Under the pieces are notes generated by a model that had not been told where the DNA came from, made no database searches, and saw only the letters and a program-made list of their open reading frames with translations. The position numbers and the translations under genes were made by a program. This document shows positions 8,129 to 19,903 of a stretch of 44,555 nt of DNA, in pieces (the stretch's first letter is position 1; each line of letters opens with the position of its first letter). This DNA is from Pedobacter sp. V48 (GTDB taxonomy: Bacteria; Bacteroidota; Bacteroidia; Sphingobacteriales; Sphingobacteriaceae), in assembly GCF_000523515.1 (NCBI RefSeq), contig NZ_AWRU01000012.1, forward strand, positions 25,128 through 69,682, given 5' to 3'.

Positions 8129-9949
8129 ATGACAATGAAGATTGCCACTAAACTTACCGCTTATTCCCTGCTATTATTTTGCAGCCTTTCTGCTCAGGTT
8201 TCCAGTGCTCAGGTTCCCAAATTACCGACCAGATGGACAAAAGCTGCGATGGAAACCCCAATTCCTTTTCCGGAATACCCACGCCCTCAACTCGAGCGCA
8301 AAGACTGGCTTTGCCTGAATGGCAAATGGGATTATATTGGAGGCAAAACCGCAGCAAATGCACTGAACCCCGCTAAACCGATTGGTTTTGGCGCCAAAGC
8401 GGAAAAAATCCTTGTGCCTTATTGCCCTGAAGCTGTGCTCTCAGGTATTGAGCGAAAACAGGAAATCAATATGTGGTATAAACGGAGTTTTGAGATCCCC
8501 CCGACCTGGAAAGACAAGCAAGTACTGCTTCATTTTGATGCGGTCGACCATGACGCCACGATATTTGTGAACGGAGAAAAAGCAGGAAGTCATGCCGGTG
8601 GTTATGACGCCTTCAGCCTGGACATTACCTCATTTTTAAAACAGGGCAATAATACCCTGATTGTCGCGGCCCATGATCCTAATGATGGACGGACGCCTTC
8701 AGGAAAAAACGGCCCGCGCGGAGATTACACCTTCACCTCGGGAATCTGGCAGACGGTATGGATGGAACCGGTCAGCAAAAACTACATCAAAAACATCCGG
8801 ATAACGCCCGACCTGGCGAACAGCCGTCTCAAATTATTGGTAGATGCAGGCACTGCGGAGGTGTTTGCAGCTGCGCTTGATGAAAAAAAAGTAGTAGCCG
8901 AAGTAACAGGCGAGTCCGGGACCGCTTTTTATCTTCCCATAGAAAACCCCAAGCTATGGAGCCCGGAGCATCCTTTCCTATACGATCTGAAACTTACCCT
9001 GAAGGATAAAAACGGCCATGTTACCGACCAGGTCAGTAGTTACTTTGGCATGCGCGAGGTCAAACTGGGTAAAGTTGATGGTGTGGTGAGGCCTCTGTTA
9101 AACGGAAAATTCGTAATGCAGGTTGGTTTGCTCGACCAGGGCTACTGGCCGGATGGTATTTTGACCGCGCCAACCGAGGAAGCCTTAAAATATGATGTAG
9201 AATTCACCAAAAAGGCCGGATTTAACCTCATCAGAAAACACATGAAAACCGAGCCCAAACGTTTTTATTATTGGGCAGACAAGCTCGGTGTAATGGTATG
9301 GCAGGACATGCCGGCCATTTGGTATCAGCATGAAGACACCGTGAAAAACAGGACCACCTATCGCAAAGAACTTAAAGCCATTATAGACGACCAGTATAAT
9401 GCACCCTCGATTATCGCCTGGGTTCCGTTCAATGAAAACTGGGGTGCATTTGACGTCAGGGAAATTACCGACTGGGTAAAGAAATATGATCCATCGAGGC
9501 TGGTAAACGGCAACTCCGGCTTCAATAACAATCCCGGTTACCAGAAAGCGGCGGGAGATCCGGGCAATGGAGACTTCGTAGATACACACATATATATCGG
9601 CCCTAACGACGCTTCCCAGCCTGATGACAAGCGGGCAGCCTCTTTAGGCGAATTTGGAGGGGTAGGTCTGTTTGTAAGGGGGCATATGTGGCCGGTAGAA
9701 AACAACGCCTATGGATACGAGCCGACAAAAAGCGCATTGACCGACAGATATGTACTCCTGATGGACCAGGTAGAGCAGCTGATGAAGTATAAGGGCCTGA
9801 GCGTTGCGGTGTACACACAAACCACCGATGTGGAACATGAAGTGAACGGGCTGCTGACCTACGATCGTGCAGTCGAAAAGATGGACGTAGAAAGAGTCAG
9901 GGAAGTCAATAAGGCAGTCATTGAGGCAGGCATAAAGCTGAACCGGTAG
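8129..9949 (+). CDS. Secreted GH2 family glycoside hydrolase
   Basis: About 606 residues. I start at the ATG at 8129, directly before a signal peptide (KIATKLTAYSLLLFCSLSAQ, cleavage near SSAQ), and not at an upstream GTG. Order of domains: sugar-binding jelly roll of GH2 (about 45-215), immunoglobulin-like domain (about 220-320) and TIM barrel (about 325-600). The acid/base is Glu436 in PFNENWGAF. The likely nucleophile is Glu508 in SLGEFGGVG. Family members cleave beta-galactosides, beta-glucuronides or beta-mannosides, and this one is too divergent to assign. A periplasmic location is expected. It is convergent to the xylan genes and may handle side chains of the same polysaccharide (inference). 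Confidence 0.9.
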   Translation: MTMKIATKLTAYSLLLFCSLSAQVSSAQVPKLPTRWTKAAMETPIPFPEYPRPQLERKDWLCLNGKWDYIGGKTAANALNPAKPIGFGAKAEKILVPYCPEAVLSGIERKQEINMWYKRSFEIPPTWKDKQVLLHFDAVDHDATIFVNGEKAGSHAGGYDAFSLDITSFLKQGNNTLIVAAHDPNDGRTPSGKNGPRGDYTFTSGIWQTVWMEPVSKNYIKNIRITPDLANSRLKLLVDAGTAEVFAAALDEKKVVAEVTGESGTAFYLPIENPKLWSPEHPFLYDLKLTLKDKNGHVTDQVSSYFGMREVKLGKVDGVVRPLLNGKFVMQVGLLDQGYWPDGILTAPTEEALKYDVEFTKKAGFNLIRKHMKTEPKRFYYWADKLGVMVWQDMPAIWYQHEDTVKNRTTYRKELKAIIDDQYNAPSIIAWVPFNENWGAFDVREITDWVKKYDPSRLVNGNSGFNNNPGYQKAAGDPGNGDFVDTHIYIGPNDASQPDDKRAASLGEFGGVGLFVRGHMWPVENNAYGYEPTKSALTDRYVLLMDQVEQLMKYKGLSVAVYTQTTDVEHEVNGLLTYDRAVEKMDVERVREVNKAVIEAGIKLNR

Positions 9950-10490
9950 CACATTCCGCTACTTTTAGAACCACCATTCTCCTGCCTATACTGCTAATGG
10001 ACAAGCCGACCGGTATTGCCAACAAAGCAGTGCTGAAGCTATCCAGGGTGATCACTGCCAGTACCTGTCATACATCGATGAGTTAAGCGGGCCAGTGTGT
10101 TCCCTGCTTTGTTTCACTTACCCTAGTGTTTGCTGATTTACCAGCATTCGGAAAGTATTCGAAAATCGTTTTGTGGGCACGAAAATTTTATTGCGATGCG
10201 CTACAATGTGTTATTAAATGGCCAAAACAGAGCTCATCTTTTCGCACAATATGCGGTGCGCTCCAGTCACTCTTAGCCGATGAGCACCAGAACTAGATAT
10301 AGAATTGAAGCTTAGATCAGGGGGAAAATTGTGGATATATGGAAACAGACTGTTTTGAATGGAGGTCCCCATCGAATATCTCCCAGGTTAAGGCCCAGCC
10401 CGACTTCGTTTAGGGGGGTAAAGACTGTGCCGGATCGGCCATTCCCCAGCCTGACCAGATAAAATTGCCCGGGTATTTGTGATTACCGGA
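9950..10490. other. Intergenic stretch between convergent genes
   Basis: About 540 bp between the ends of the GH2 and GH43 genes. All six frames are broken. I see no recognisable gene fragment, no strong hairpin with a T tract, and no repeat. It is unusually long for a gap between converging genes, so it may hold eroded coding sequence that I cannot identify. Confidence 0.4.
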
Positions 10491-12068
10491 TTAGTTTGTC
10501 GGAGCTGGTTGATCTGAAATATGGAAGTAATCAAAATCAGCGTGCCCGCCCGTCTTTTTTCCGGCATAGTTAAACAGCGCAAACCGGTATCCCATAAAGT
10601 GCGGGATGGTATAAGCCATTTTCAGTAAACTTCCGATTTTCTTCCAATGTTTTCCGTCAAGACTATATCTGAAGCTGGCCAGGTCCCGCCTTTGGCTGAA
10701 GTCACAGTCTACGCTGAAATAAATGCTGTTTTGGTTGAGCGGAATCCGTTCCTTTTCCATAGGCTCACCGCTTCCCGCATCAATGACCACAATATATTTA
10801 TCGCTTCCTTCTACCCTCACACCAAGCAGCCCGTACTTTTTTTGCAACAGTCCCAGCCCGGCAAAATCACCATCCTTCAGCCTGGCGACATCAAGTAACG
10901 TCACTGCGGAGGAAAAAGGACCAATCGTGCGTTGGGTCAATGTATTCCTGGCTGATAAAAAATCATGATCTAATCGTCCATTGGTTAACCTTAAATAGCC
11001 TTTCCGCTTTCTTAGCGACCAAAGCTTCGCATCAGGGTTATGGTTCCATTGCCAGACCAGGGGTAAATCAGCTTCACCGGCTTTTCGGGTAAATTCATCA
11101 GAGGCGACAATACCTGGAATCAAACCCTTCGTTGCTGGTAAATCCAAGGTGTCCGGAACTTTACCAACGGTACCCAGGATTGGCCAATCATCTTGCCACT
11201 TAACGGGAACCAAATAAGGGATACGGCCCACGGCGCCGAAATCACGAAAAAGGTAGGCATACCAATCGCCATTTGGCATATCGATCAGCCCACCCTGAGC
11301 CACTCCTAAATCCTGCAAGCCAATTTTACCTTCATAAGGACCAGTTATCTTATCTGCTTTGTGGATCACTACCGTTCGCATGCCGCCCCTTGGCCAGGTG
11401 ATGTTAAACAGATAGTATTTATCCTTAATCTTAAACAATTGAGAGCCTTCAGCCGGCAATCCAATCTTTTCTCCAGAAGGGAGGCTGGCATTTTCTATAA
11501 TGACGCGTTCTGCAATAGCAGGATCAGGACCTGATAAATCAGACTTCATTTCAACCAGCCTGATCTTGCCTCCGCCATAAACCATGTAAACCTTGCCATC
11601 GTCATCAAAAAATAAGGAATGGTCGTGAAAACCCGGCTTGAAAGTGCTTACTTTCCAGGGTCCCTTTTCTACATCCTTTGTGCTATAGATATACGTTTTT
11701 CCGGTAGTCTGGGCAAATGTACTCACGTAGAAAACCCCATTGTGATAACGCAGACTGCTTGCCCACGTTCCCTGGCCGTAAGCCTGTTTAACGTTTTTCA
11801 GATTGAGTTCGTCCACATCAGCAAGGGTATCATAAGCATAACTCACCAAACTCCAGTTCACCAAATCCCTGGACTTCATAATCGGCACGCCAGGGCTCAT
11901 GTGCATGGTGGTACTACTCATGTAATAGGAATCACCAACACGCACAATGGACATATCCGGCACATCTGCAAAAATAATGGGATTTTGTGCCTTTAGCTGC
12001 TGAGCAAATACTGGGAGGTGTAGACAATTTACTGTAATTAGCGTCACAAAGGCAATTATTTTTCTCAT
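10491..12068 (-). CDS. Secreted GH43 enzyme (beta-xylosidase/arabinofuranosidase type)
   Basis: About 525 residues from the ATG at 12068, chosen because MRKIIAFVTLITVNC begins a clean signal peptide ending FAQQ; longer starts at 12098 or 12119 are possible. A five-blade beta-propeller follows. Catalytic triad of GH43: Asp38 (DVPDMS) as base, Asp149 (GFHDHSLF) as pKa modulator and Glu207 (LPAEGSQLF) as acid. The pattern YYMSSTTMHMSPGVPIMKS resembles subfamily 12. A C-terminal beta-sandwich (about 340-520) is typical of xylosidases, where it closes the active site. It should release xylose or arabinose from xylo-oligosaccharides. It is the last gene of a three-gene minus-strand run with the CE1 and SASA esterases. 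Confidence 0.92.
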   Translation of the reverse strand: MRKIIAFVTLITVNCLHLPVFAQQLKAQNPIIFADVPDMSIVRVGDSYYMSSTTMHMSPGVPIMKSRDLVNWSLVSYAYDTLADVDELNLKNVKQAYGQGTWASSLRYHNGVFYVSTFAQTTGKTYIYSTKDVEKGPWKVSTFKPGFHDHSLFFDDDGKVYMVYGGGKIRLVEMKSDLSGPDPAIAERVIIENASLPSGEKIGLPAEGSQLFKIKDKYYLFNITWPRGGMRTVVIHKADKITGPYEGKIGLQDLGVAQGGLIDMPNGDWYAYLFRDFGAVGRIPYLVPVKWQDDWPILGTVGKVPDTLDLPATKGLIPGIVASDEFTRKAGEADLPLVWQWNHNPDAKLWSLRKRKGYLRLTNGRLDHDFLSARNTLTQRTIGPFSSAVTLLDVARLKDGDFAGLGLLQKKYGLLGVRVEGSDKYIVVIDAGSGEPMEKERIPLNQNSIYFSVDCDFSQRRDLASFRYSLDGKHWKKIGSLLKMAYTIPHFMGYRFALFNYAGKKTGGHADFDYFHISDQPAPTN

Positions 12069-12127
12069 CTTATCAAGGTTACGTGTTTGGTGATTCATAT
12101 TGCTAATCGATACAATCAAACTGGTCC

Positions 12128-13087
<960 letters not shown>

Positions 13088-13098
13088 TTATTTTTAGA

Positions 13099-14028
<930 letters not shown>

Positions 14029-14206
14029 TCAGTAACCCAGTGCACATGGGCAAAGACACTTGCTCAAGTGTGGCATAAAACTATGTCATGCAGACTCTTT
14101 TACAGGGAAGTTTTGAATATTATTATAGTAGATATGTTCTAGCGATAAATTTTATGGTAGAAATACACGCTGCATTAACAAACCAGCAGGAAACAATTAA
14201 TGTTTA

Positions 14207-17200
14207 CTAGGATTTAACTACTCCAACCAAACCAGCATCCGCTTTTCGCTTTAAATGTATGTATTCAGAGGGCTGCATATTAAATTTAGCTTTAAAGGAT
14301 TTTGCAAAATAATTAGGTGTAGCAAAGCCGACCATATAAGCAATCTGTGATACGTTCAAATCACTCTTTTCGAGTAAGACGGTTGCTTTATCCAATTTCA
14401 CAGATCTTATATATTCAACGGGTGACAGGCCGGTTAATTCCAAAATCTTGTGGTATAAAGATCCCCTGCTCATTCCAACATGCTTACTTAAGTCTTCAAC
14501 CGAAAGTTTGGGATTATTCAGATTTTCTTCAATGTACAAGGCTACCTTGTTCAATAGCCTGTCGCTATGAGATTCTATGATCAATTCCGGCGTCTGAACC
14601 TTGATCTGTTTGGTATAAGTTTCTTTAAGTGTTTTATTTAATGCCAATAGGTTTTTAATTTTAGCATTCAGAATTTCAAAATTAAATGGCTTGGTTAGGT
14701 AATCATTAGCACCTGTTTCCAGTCCCCTGATCTGCTCTTGCTCACCGGTTAAAGCAGTTAACAATATAATCGGGATATGATTGGTCCTTTTATCAGACTT
14801 TACTTTACGACATAATTCAATTCCATTCATATCAGGCATATTGATATCACTTACAATAACCTGAGGATGGTTCGCCAATGCTTTTTGCCATCCTTCCCGG
14901 CCATTACATGCCTCATATATCTTATAGAATGCCTTTAAACTATCTTTTAGATAGAACCTAAAATCCTCATTGTCTTCCACCAGTAATATCGAGGGAATTT
15001 CTATACTGCCTGTGATTTGTTCAATGCCCCCAAATATTCCGTCTTCGATTTGGGATGTAGCAGCGCTTGAGAAATCCATTGTTAGTTCATCTGCAGCTTC
15101 TACTGTTGAAAAAGGAAGTTCAATAACAAAACTGCTTCCCATTCCAGTTTCACTTTGAACGGTTATATTGCCGCCGTGCATTTTAACAAATTCCTTAGCA
15201 ATTGACAGACCGATTCCACTTCCCTGGTTTAAAATAGAAGCTGTGGTATCAATCTGAAAAAAGCGATCGAATATTCGCTCTTTGTTTTCCTCAGAGATGC
15301 CAATCCCGGTATCGGAAACCTTGATCACCAATAAAGATCCCTGAGCATTGATGTGACGCGCACTTCTCTCTATTTCCAGAGCTATAGTACCGCCAACGGG
15401 TGTAAATTTAAATGCATTAGACAGGAGATTGAACAGTACACGTTCTATTTTATCTTGATCAAATAAGGTATAAAAGTACTTCAGCTGGCTTTTAAATACA
15501 AGCTGAATCTGCTTCCTTTCACTAAGATCATTAAACGGTTCCAGCACTTCTTTTGTAAAAGAAACGATGTCACCCTGAGCGAGGTTTAACCGCAATTCAT
15601 TGTCTTCCATTTTGCGGAAATCGAGAATTTGGTTGACCAGGTTTAACAGCCGTCTTGTATTTCGCTTCACCATTGCTAAAGGACCAGTGATATTAGGATC
15701 CCGTTTTTCCGTCAGCAACCTATCAATCGGCCCGATAATCAAAGAAAGCGGCGTACGGAATTCGTGACTTAAGTTCGTCAGAAATTTAATCTTTAACTTG
15801 TCCAATTCGCGTAAACGTTCAGCTTCTTTACGTTCCTGCTCAATCTGCTGCTCTGCCTTCATTTTTCCCTGAATCACCGCAAATTTCAGCTTCAGTTTTT
15901 GAATCCCCCTGTGCCTGATATAAAACAGTGCACCCATAGCAACACACACATACAGTATATACGCATATATGGTTCGCCAGAAAGGGGGCATTACATGTAT
16001 TCTTATAGCGGTCTCACTGGCATTCCAAAGCCCGTCGTTATTACTGGCTTTCACATGAAGTACATAGTCACCGGGGTCAAGGTTAGTATACGACGCAGAG
16101 GTAGCAGTCCCTGCCTCGATCCATTCACTATCAAAACCTTCCAAACGATAGGAATATTTATTCTGTTCCGGCGAGGTATAGTCTAAACTGACATAGCTAA
16201 GCGTAAAATTTTGTTTGTAGTCTAAATAAACATCCTTCACAACGGAAATATCTTCTTTTATAGGGCCATCGGCCGATGCCACAACTGACGCATTTGACAC
16301 CTTCAAATCCGTAAAAATTACTGAAGGCACGTTTTTATTTTTCTTAAAATATTGAGGGTTAAAATAATTAAACCCTTCAGCGCCTCCAAAATAGATCTCT
16401 CCGTCTGATGAAATAAAGCCGGCACCGAGTACAAAATTGTTATTTTGGACACCATTGTAAGTGGTATAATTGGTGAATTTATTTGTTTTGCGGTCAAAAC
16501 TGCTGATCCCTTTATTAGTGCTCACCCAGATTCGTCCTTGTTTGTCCTCCACTATTGCGTAAATACTTCCATTATTTAAACCATCCTTTTCAGAATACGT
16601 TATAAATTGATTTGTCCTGCGATCAAATAAGCTTAGGCCGCCGCTAAATGTTCCCACCCAAATATTTCCCGCCCGGTCCTTTAATATAGACAAGGTAAGG
16701 TCATTGGGAAGTTTACTGTTTTCCTTATTATGAACGACAAATTTATTGCTGTCCGGATTAAAGACGGCTATTCCTGAACCATAGGAGCCGATCCAGATCT
16801 CACCCCCATTATCTTCCTCAATAAACCTGACAAAGTTGTTTCCAGGATAATCATATTCATTTATGGCCCTGGGATTGTTACAATATTTCACCAGCACTTC
16901 ATTGTCGCCATTTAAAACATTTACGCCTCCGCCGTTGGTGCCAACCCAGACTCTCCCACTCCGGTCTTCTTTCACACAAAATATATCATTCGAATTTAGC
17001 GCATCCTGACGACTGCCGTAGGTAACCTGTCGAAATTTTCCGGTTTTTAAATCCATAACAACCAGACCACTTGCATAGGTCGCAAGATATAATTGCTTAG
17101 ACCTGGTTACTTCCATGCTCATGATGGAAATATTACTCAGTGTGCTGCCATTTGCCAAAGGAAAGTTAAACCGTTTAAATAGTTCCGTCTTGCGATTGAA

Positions 17201-18391
17201 CAGATTAAGCCCTCCACCATCTGTCCCTATAAAAATCTCATCATCCTTATATTCGGCAAATGAAGTGACAATAGCAGCATTTAATCCATTCTGATTGAAA
17301 ATATTACGCTGTTTCAATTGAAAAAGATTTAGGTTGGTATCATATTTATTGACTCCCCCCCTGTAAGCTCCCAGCCAATAAATACCCTGATTATCAACAT
17401 AAATGCAATTGACAGACTTCCCCGTCAGGCTATACATATCCCTGGGATCGGCTTTGTAGCTTTTAAAGGTTCCCTTGTGGATATCAAGAATATTTAGCCC
17501 ATCGTCAGTCCCCACCCAAAGCTGACCATTGCTGTTTGCGGCCATACTCAGCACAATGTTACTGCTCAAAGTGCTGGGATCTCCAGGACTATGTCTGAAA
17601 TTTTTAAATCCCTTTCCGTCTGGCAGGAGAAAACTCAGCCCGTTTTTTGTACCAACCCATAAATTCCCGGAATGGTCTTCCGTTATTGACGAAACAAAAT
17701 TATCGCCAAGACCCGAAGGACTTGAGACTGCATATGTAAAATGTTTAAATGCGTTTGACTGTCGTTCGTATAAATAAAGTCCACTGTCAGAGCCGATCCA
17801 CATTCGATGTTTACTGTCTTCATAAAGGCAGTTGAGTACGATGGGAGGAACTGGCTTCCTGAAACCCGGATTGAAAGGTAACTTGGTAACTTTTTTAGTT
17901 TTTGGATCAAGCAAATCTAAACCACCATATGTCGCTACCCATATTTTTCCTGTATAATCACTATAGATTGCACGTACATTGCTGTGACTCAACCCTTCAG
18001 GTGTATTTGCCGGGAAATTTACAAAGGAATTTTTTTTTCGGTCATATAAGCTCAGCGACCCGCCCGAAGTTCCAATCCATAAATCACCGGACTTATCTTC
18101 ATGCAATGCCCTGACATCATTAGCCTGTATTCCCGATGGATCATCGGATTTATATTTGTAAACAGTGAAATTGGTCCCATCGAATTTATTCAATCCATCT
18201 TCGGTTGCAAACCACATCAATCCATACCGGTCTTTCAAAATTGCATTGACCATATTAGAGGAAAGCCCATCTTTTGTCTTCAAAGAAGTAAAGTTTACTT
18301 TTTGCTGTTGTGCATACCCTGGAGATAATACCAAAACAAAAAAGAGCAAACAGCAACAACAAAATCTCTTAAAAATAGCCTGATTCAGCAT
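14207..18391 (-). CDS. Hybrid two-component regulator (HTCS) for xylan-type glycans
   Basis: A 1394-residue single-chain sensor-regulator. Signal peptide 1-27. A large periplasmic double beta-propeller built of Reg_prop repeats (about 35-720; recurring GLMWFATEDGLNKFD and GKIWVATYGGLDLLD). Y_Y_Y domain (about 735-800). One membrane helix near 805-828. HisKA with His876 in LSHEFRTPL, then HATPase (about 985-1095, N-box NLLSNAFKFTP). Receiver with Asp1182 in VSDINMPDMNG. AraC-type double HTH (about 1290-1385, GFATPNYFAKSFKAKF). Such proteins bind oligosaccharides in the periplasm and directly activate the adjacent carbohydrate genes. Position between the GH10/GH43 pair and the esterase/GH43 run makes xylo- or arabinoxylo-oligosaccharides the likely signal (inference). 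Confidence 0.96.
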   Translation of the reverse strand: MLNQAIFKRFCCCCLLFFVLVLSPGYAQQQKVNFTSLKTKDGLSSNMVNAILKDRYGLMWFATEDGLNKFDGTNFTVYKYKSDDPSGIQANDVRALHEDKSGDLWIGTSGGSLSLYDRKKNSFVNFPANTPEGLSHSNVRAIYSDYTGKIWVATYGGLDLLDPKTKKVTKLPFNPGFRKPVPPIVLNCLYEDSKHRMWIGSDSGLYLYERQSNAFKHFTYAVSSPSGLGDNFVSSITEDHSGNLWVGTKNGLSFLLPDGKGFKNFRHSPGDPSTLSSNIVLSMAANSNGQLWVGTDDGLNILDIHKGTFKSYKADPRDMYSLTGKSVNCIYVDNQGIYWLGAYRGGVNKYDTNLNLFQLKQRNIFNQNGLNAAIVTSFAEYKDDEIFIGTDGGGLNLFNRKTELFKRFNFPLANGSTLSNISIMSMEVTRSKQLYLATYASGLVVMDLKTGKFRQVTYGSRQDALNSNDIFCVKEDRSGRVWVGTNGGGVNVLNGDNEVLVKYCNNPRAINEYDYPGNNFVRFIEEDNGGEIWIGSYGSGIAVFNPDSNKFVVHNKENSKLPNDLTLSILKDRAGNIWVGTFSGGLSLFDRRTNQFITYSEKDGLNNGSIYAIVEDKQGRIWVSTNKGISSFDRKTNKFTNYTTYNGVQNNNFVLGAGFISSDGEIYFGGAEGFNYFNPQYFKKNKNVPSVIFTDLKVSNASVVASADGPIKEDISVVKDVYLDYKQNFTLSYVSLDYTSPEQNKYSYRLEGFDSEWIEAGTATSASYTNLDPGDYVLHVKASNNDGLWNASETAIRIHVMPPFWRTIYAYILYVCVAMGALFYIRHRGIQKLKLKFAVIQGKMKAEQQIEQERKEAERLRELDKLKIKFLTNLSHEFRTPLSLIIGPIDRLLTEKRDPNITGPLAMVKRNTRRLLNLVNQILDFRKMEDNELRLNLAQGDIVSFTKEVLEPFNDLSERKQIQLVFKSQLKYFYTLFDQDKIERVLFNLLSNAFKFTPVGGTIALEIERSARHINAQGSLLVIKVSDTGIGISEENKERIFDRFFQIDTTASILNQGSGIGLSIAKEFVKMHGGNITVQSETGMGSSFVIELPFSTVEAADELTMDFSSAATSQIEDGIFGGIEQITGSIEIPSILLVEDNEDFRFYLKDSLKAFYKIYEACNGREGWQKALANHPQVIVSDINMPDMNGIELCRKVKSDKRTNHIPIILLTALTGEQEQIRGLETGANDYLTKPFNFEILNAKIKNLLALNKTLKETYTKQIKVQTPELIIESHSDRLLNKVALYIEENLNNPKLSVEDLSKHVGMSRGSLYHKILELTGLSPVEYIRSVKLDKATVLLEKSDLNVSQIAYMVGFATPNYFAKSFKAKFNMQPSEYIHLKRKADAGLVGVVKS

Positions 18392-18624
18392 GGTCTTTAG
18401 TTACCTAAATTTATTTAAATAAGTATACCAGGCAGCATAAACTTGGAAAAGCTCCAAACTATAACTGTTAAGCGTTGTAATTCCGATGATCTATAGTCTC
18501 CAGCGGAAATGATTACAAGTGGTATATTTGGTTTCATAACGAAAGTAACCACAATATAGGCATCAGGAGGCAACAAATGTCTTTTTTGGCGACAAAAGTT
18601 CAATTCTGAGTGCTAAAAACCAGA

Positions 18625-19737
18625 TCATTTAAAATTTATCACTCCCGAGTAAGCTTTTTTACGCTGAAGCTTTTGATCAAACAACAATGGGTAATTCTTT
18701 CTGCCGGGTACCGGATAGTAATCTAACCAGCTATACCGGTCTGAAACATTCCAGAAAGTCACACTGGTGATATGCTTCTTGTATTCCCGAAAGATTCGGA
18801 AGATTTTGGCATACTGATCAGCTTGTTTTTGTTCAAGCGAAGGTGTCAGTTCATCGGTTTCACCCGCTTTTTTTTGTCTTTTATGCTTTTCCCATGGATA
18901 AATGGACATGTCGAGTTCTGTAAAATGGATTTGCATGCCCAATGAGGAATACAATTCAATAGCCGCACGCAAATCTTTTTCAGATGGTTCAAAAATTGAC
19001 CAATGAGCCTGCAATCCTACCCCATGAATGGGAACCTTCTGCGCAATCAGTTTTTTGAGCAGTCGATAAATTTTATCCCGTTTACCGGGCCGCTCTGTGT
19101 TGTAGTCATTATAAAAAAGCAGAGCGTCGGGATCAGCAGCATGGGCATACTCAAAAGCCTTTGCAATATATTCTTCGCCACAGATCTTATACCATAGCGA
19201 ATTCCTTATAAACTCATCATCAGCATCACCTATTACTTCATTGACTACATCCCATGCGTAAATCTTTCCCTTATACCTTTTCACCACTGTAGTGATGTGA
19301 TCTTCAAGGCGCTTAAGGAGCACATCCTTGGTAACAAGGTGACCATCTTGATCTTTGAACATCCAATCGGCGACCTGCTCATGCCAGCATAAATTATGTC
19401 CCCGCACCTTTAGGTGGTGATGTTGAGCGAAGTTGACTATTGAATCTGCATCACGCCAGAAGTAAAAATCCTCACGAGGATGTATGACCCCCATTTTCAT
19501 GGCATTTTCCGGGGTGATACTGCTAAATTCCTTCAAAAGAAGTTTCGCTTCATCACCTGATAAAGTTTTGCCGCTCACAGCAACACCCATAGGAAAGTAA
19601 TCCTTGTAGTAGTCCTTAAGCCCTTTAATAGCCGAAGACGTTTGACCAAATGTCCCGCAACTAATAGAAACTCCCAGAATAAGGAGGATCAATTTCAGTG
19701 TCTTTGTCTTTAATTTGTATATTTTCATATGATTCAA
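18625..19737 (-). CDS. GH10 endo-beta-1,4-xylanase
   Basis: A 370-residue secreted xylanase with a single GH10 barrel and no carbohydrate-binding module. The signal sequence LKLILLILGVSISCGTFGQ contains a Cys that is not in a good lipobox, so ordinary cleavage after FGQ is more likely than lipidation. Acid/base Glu167 in WDVVNEVIGD; nucleophile Glu274 in HFTELDMSIY; substrate-site motifs VRGHNLCWHEQ and GVGLQAHW are complete. It cuts the xylan backbone internally to give oligosaccharides for the neighbouring GH43 enzyme. It lies 166 bp downstream of that GH43 gene on the same strand. Confidence 0.96.
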   Translation of the reverse strand: MNHMKIYKLKTKTLKLILLILGVSISCGTFGQTSSAIKGLKDYYKDYFPMGVAVSGKTLSGDEAKLLLKEFSSITPENAMKMGVIHPREDFYFWRDADSIVNFAQHHHLKVRGHNLCWHEQVADWMFKDQDGHLVTKDVLLKRLEDHITTVVKRYKGKIYAWDVVNEVIGDADDEFIRNSLWYKICGEEYIAKAFEYAHAADPDALLFYNDYNTERPGKRDKIYRLLKKLIAQKVPIHGVGLQAHWSIFEPSEKDLRAAIELYSSLGMQIHFTELDMSIYPWEKHKRQKKAGETDELTPSLEQKQADQYAKIFRIFREYKKHITSVTFWNVSDRYSWLDYYPVPGRKNYPLLFDQKLQRKKAYSGVINFK

Positions 19738-19903
19738 ATGGGTACCAATTGGCTATTGACTCCGCTCCGCTGCTATTTTACAATCCCACGGAAATGCGTC
19801 TAATCAATTTCTGTTCATGCATGCTTAAACAAAGCCATGATCACCGTTAGGGATTCGCTGTATCAATACAACACTCCACACTTATTTTTTTATAAATCTA
19901 TGT

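Noticed and set aside
15899..18391. Plus-strand frames opposite the hybrid regulator
   Set aside because: The minus-strand protein is full length with all domains; the plus-strand frames are antisense shadows of the Reg_prop repeats.
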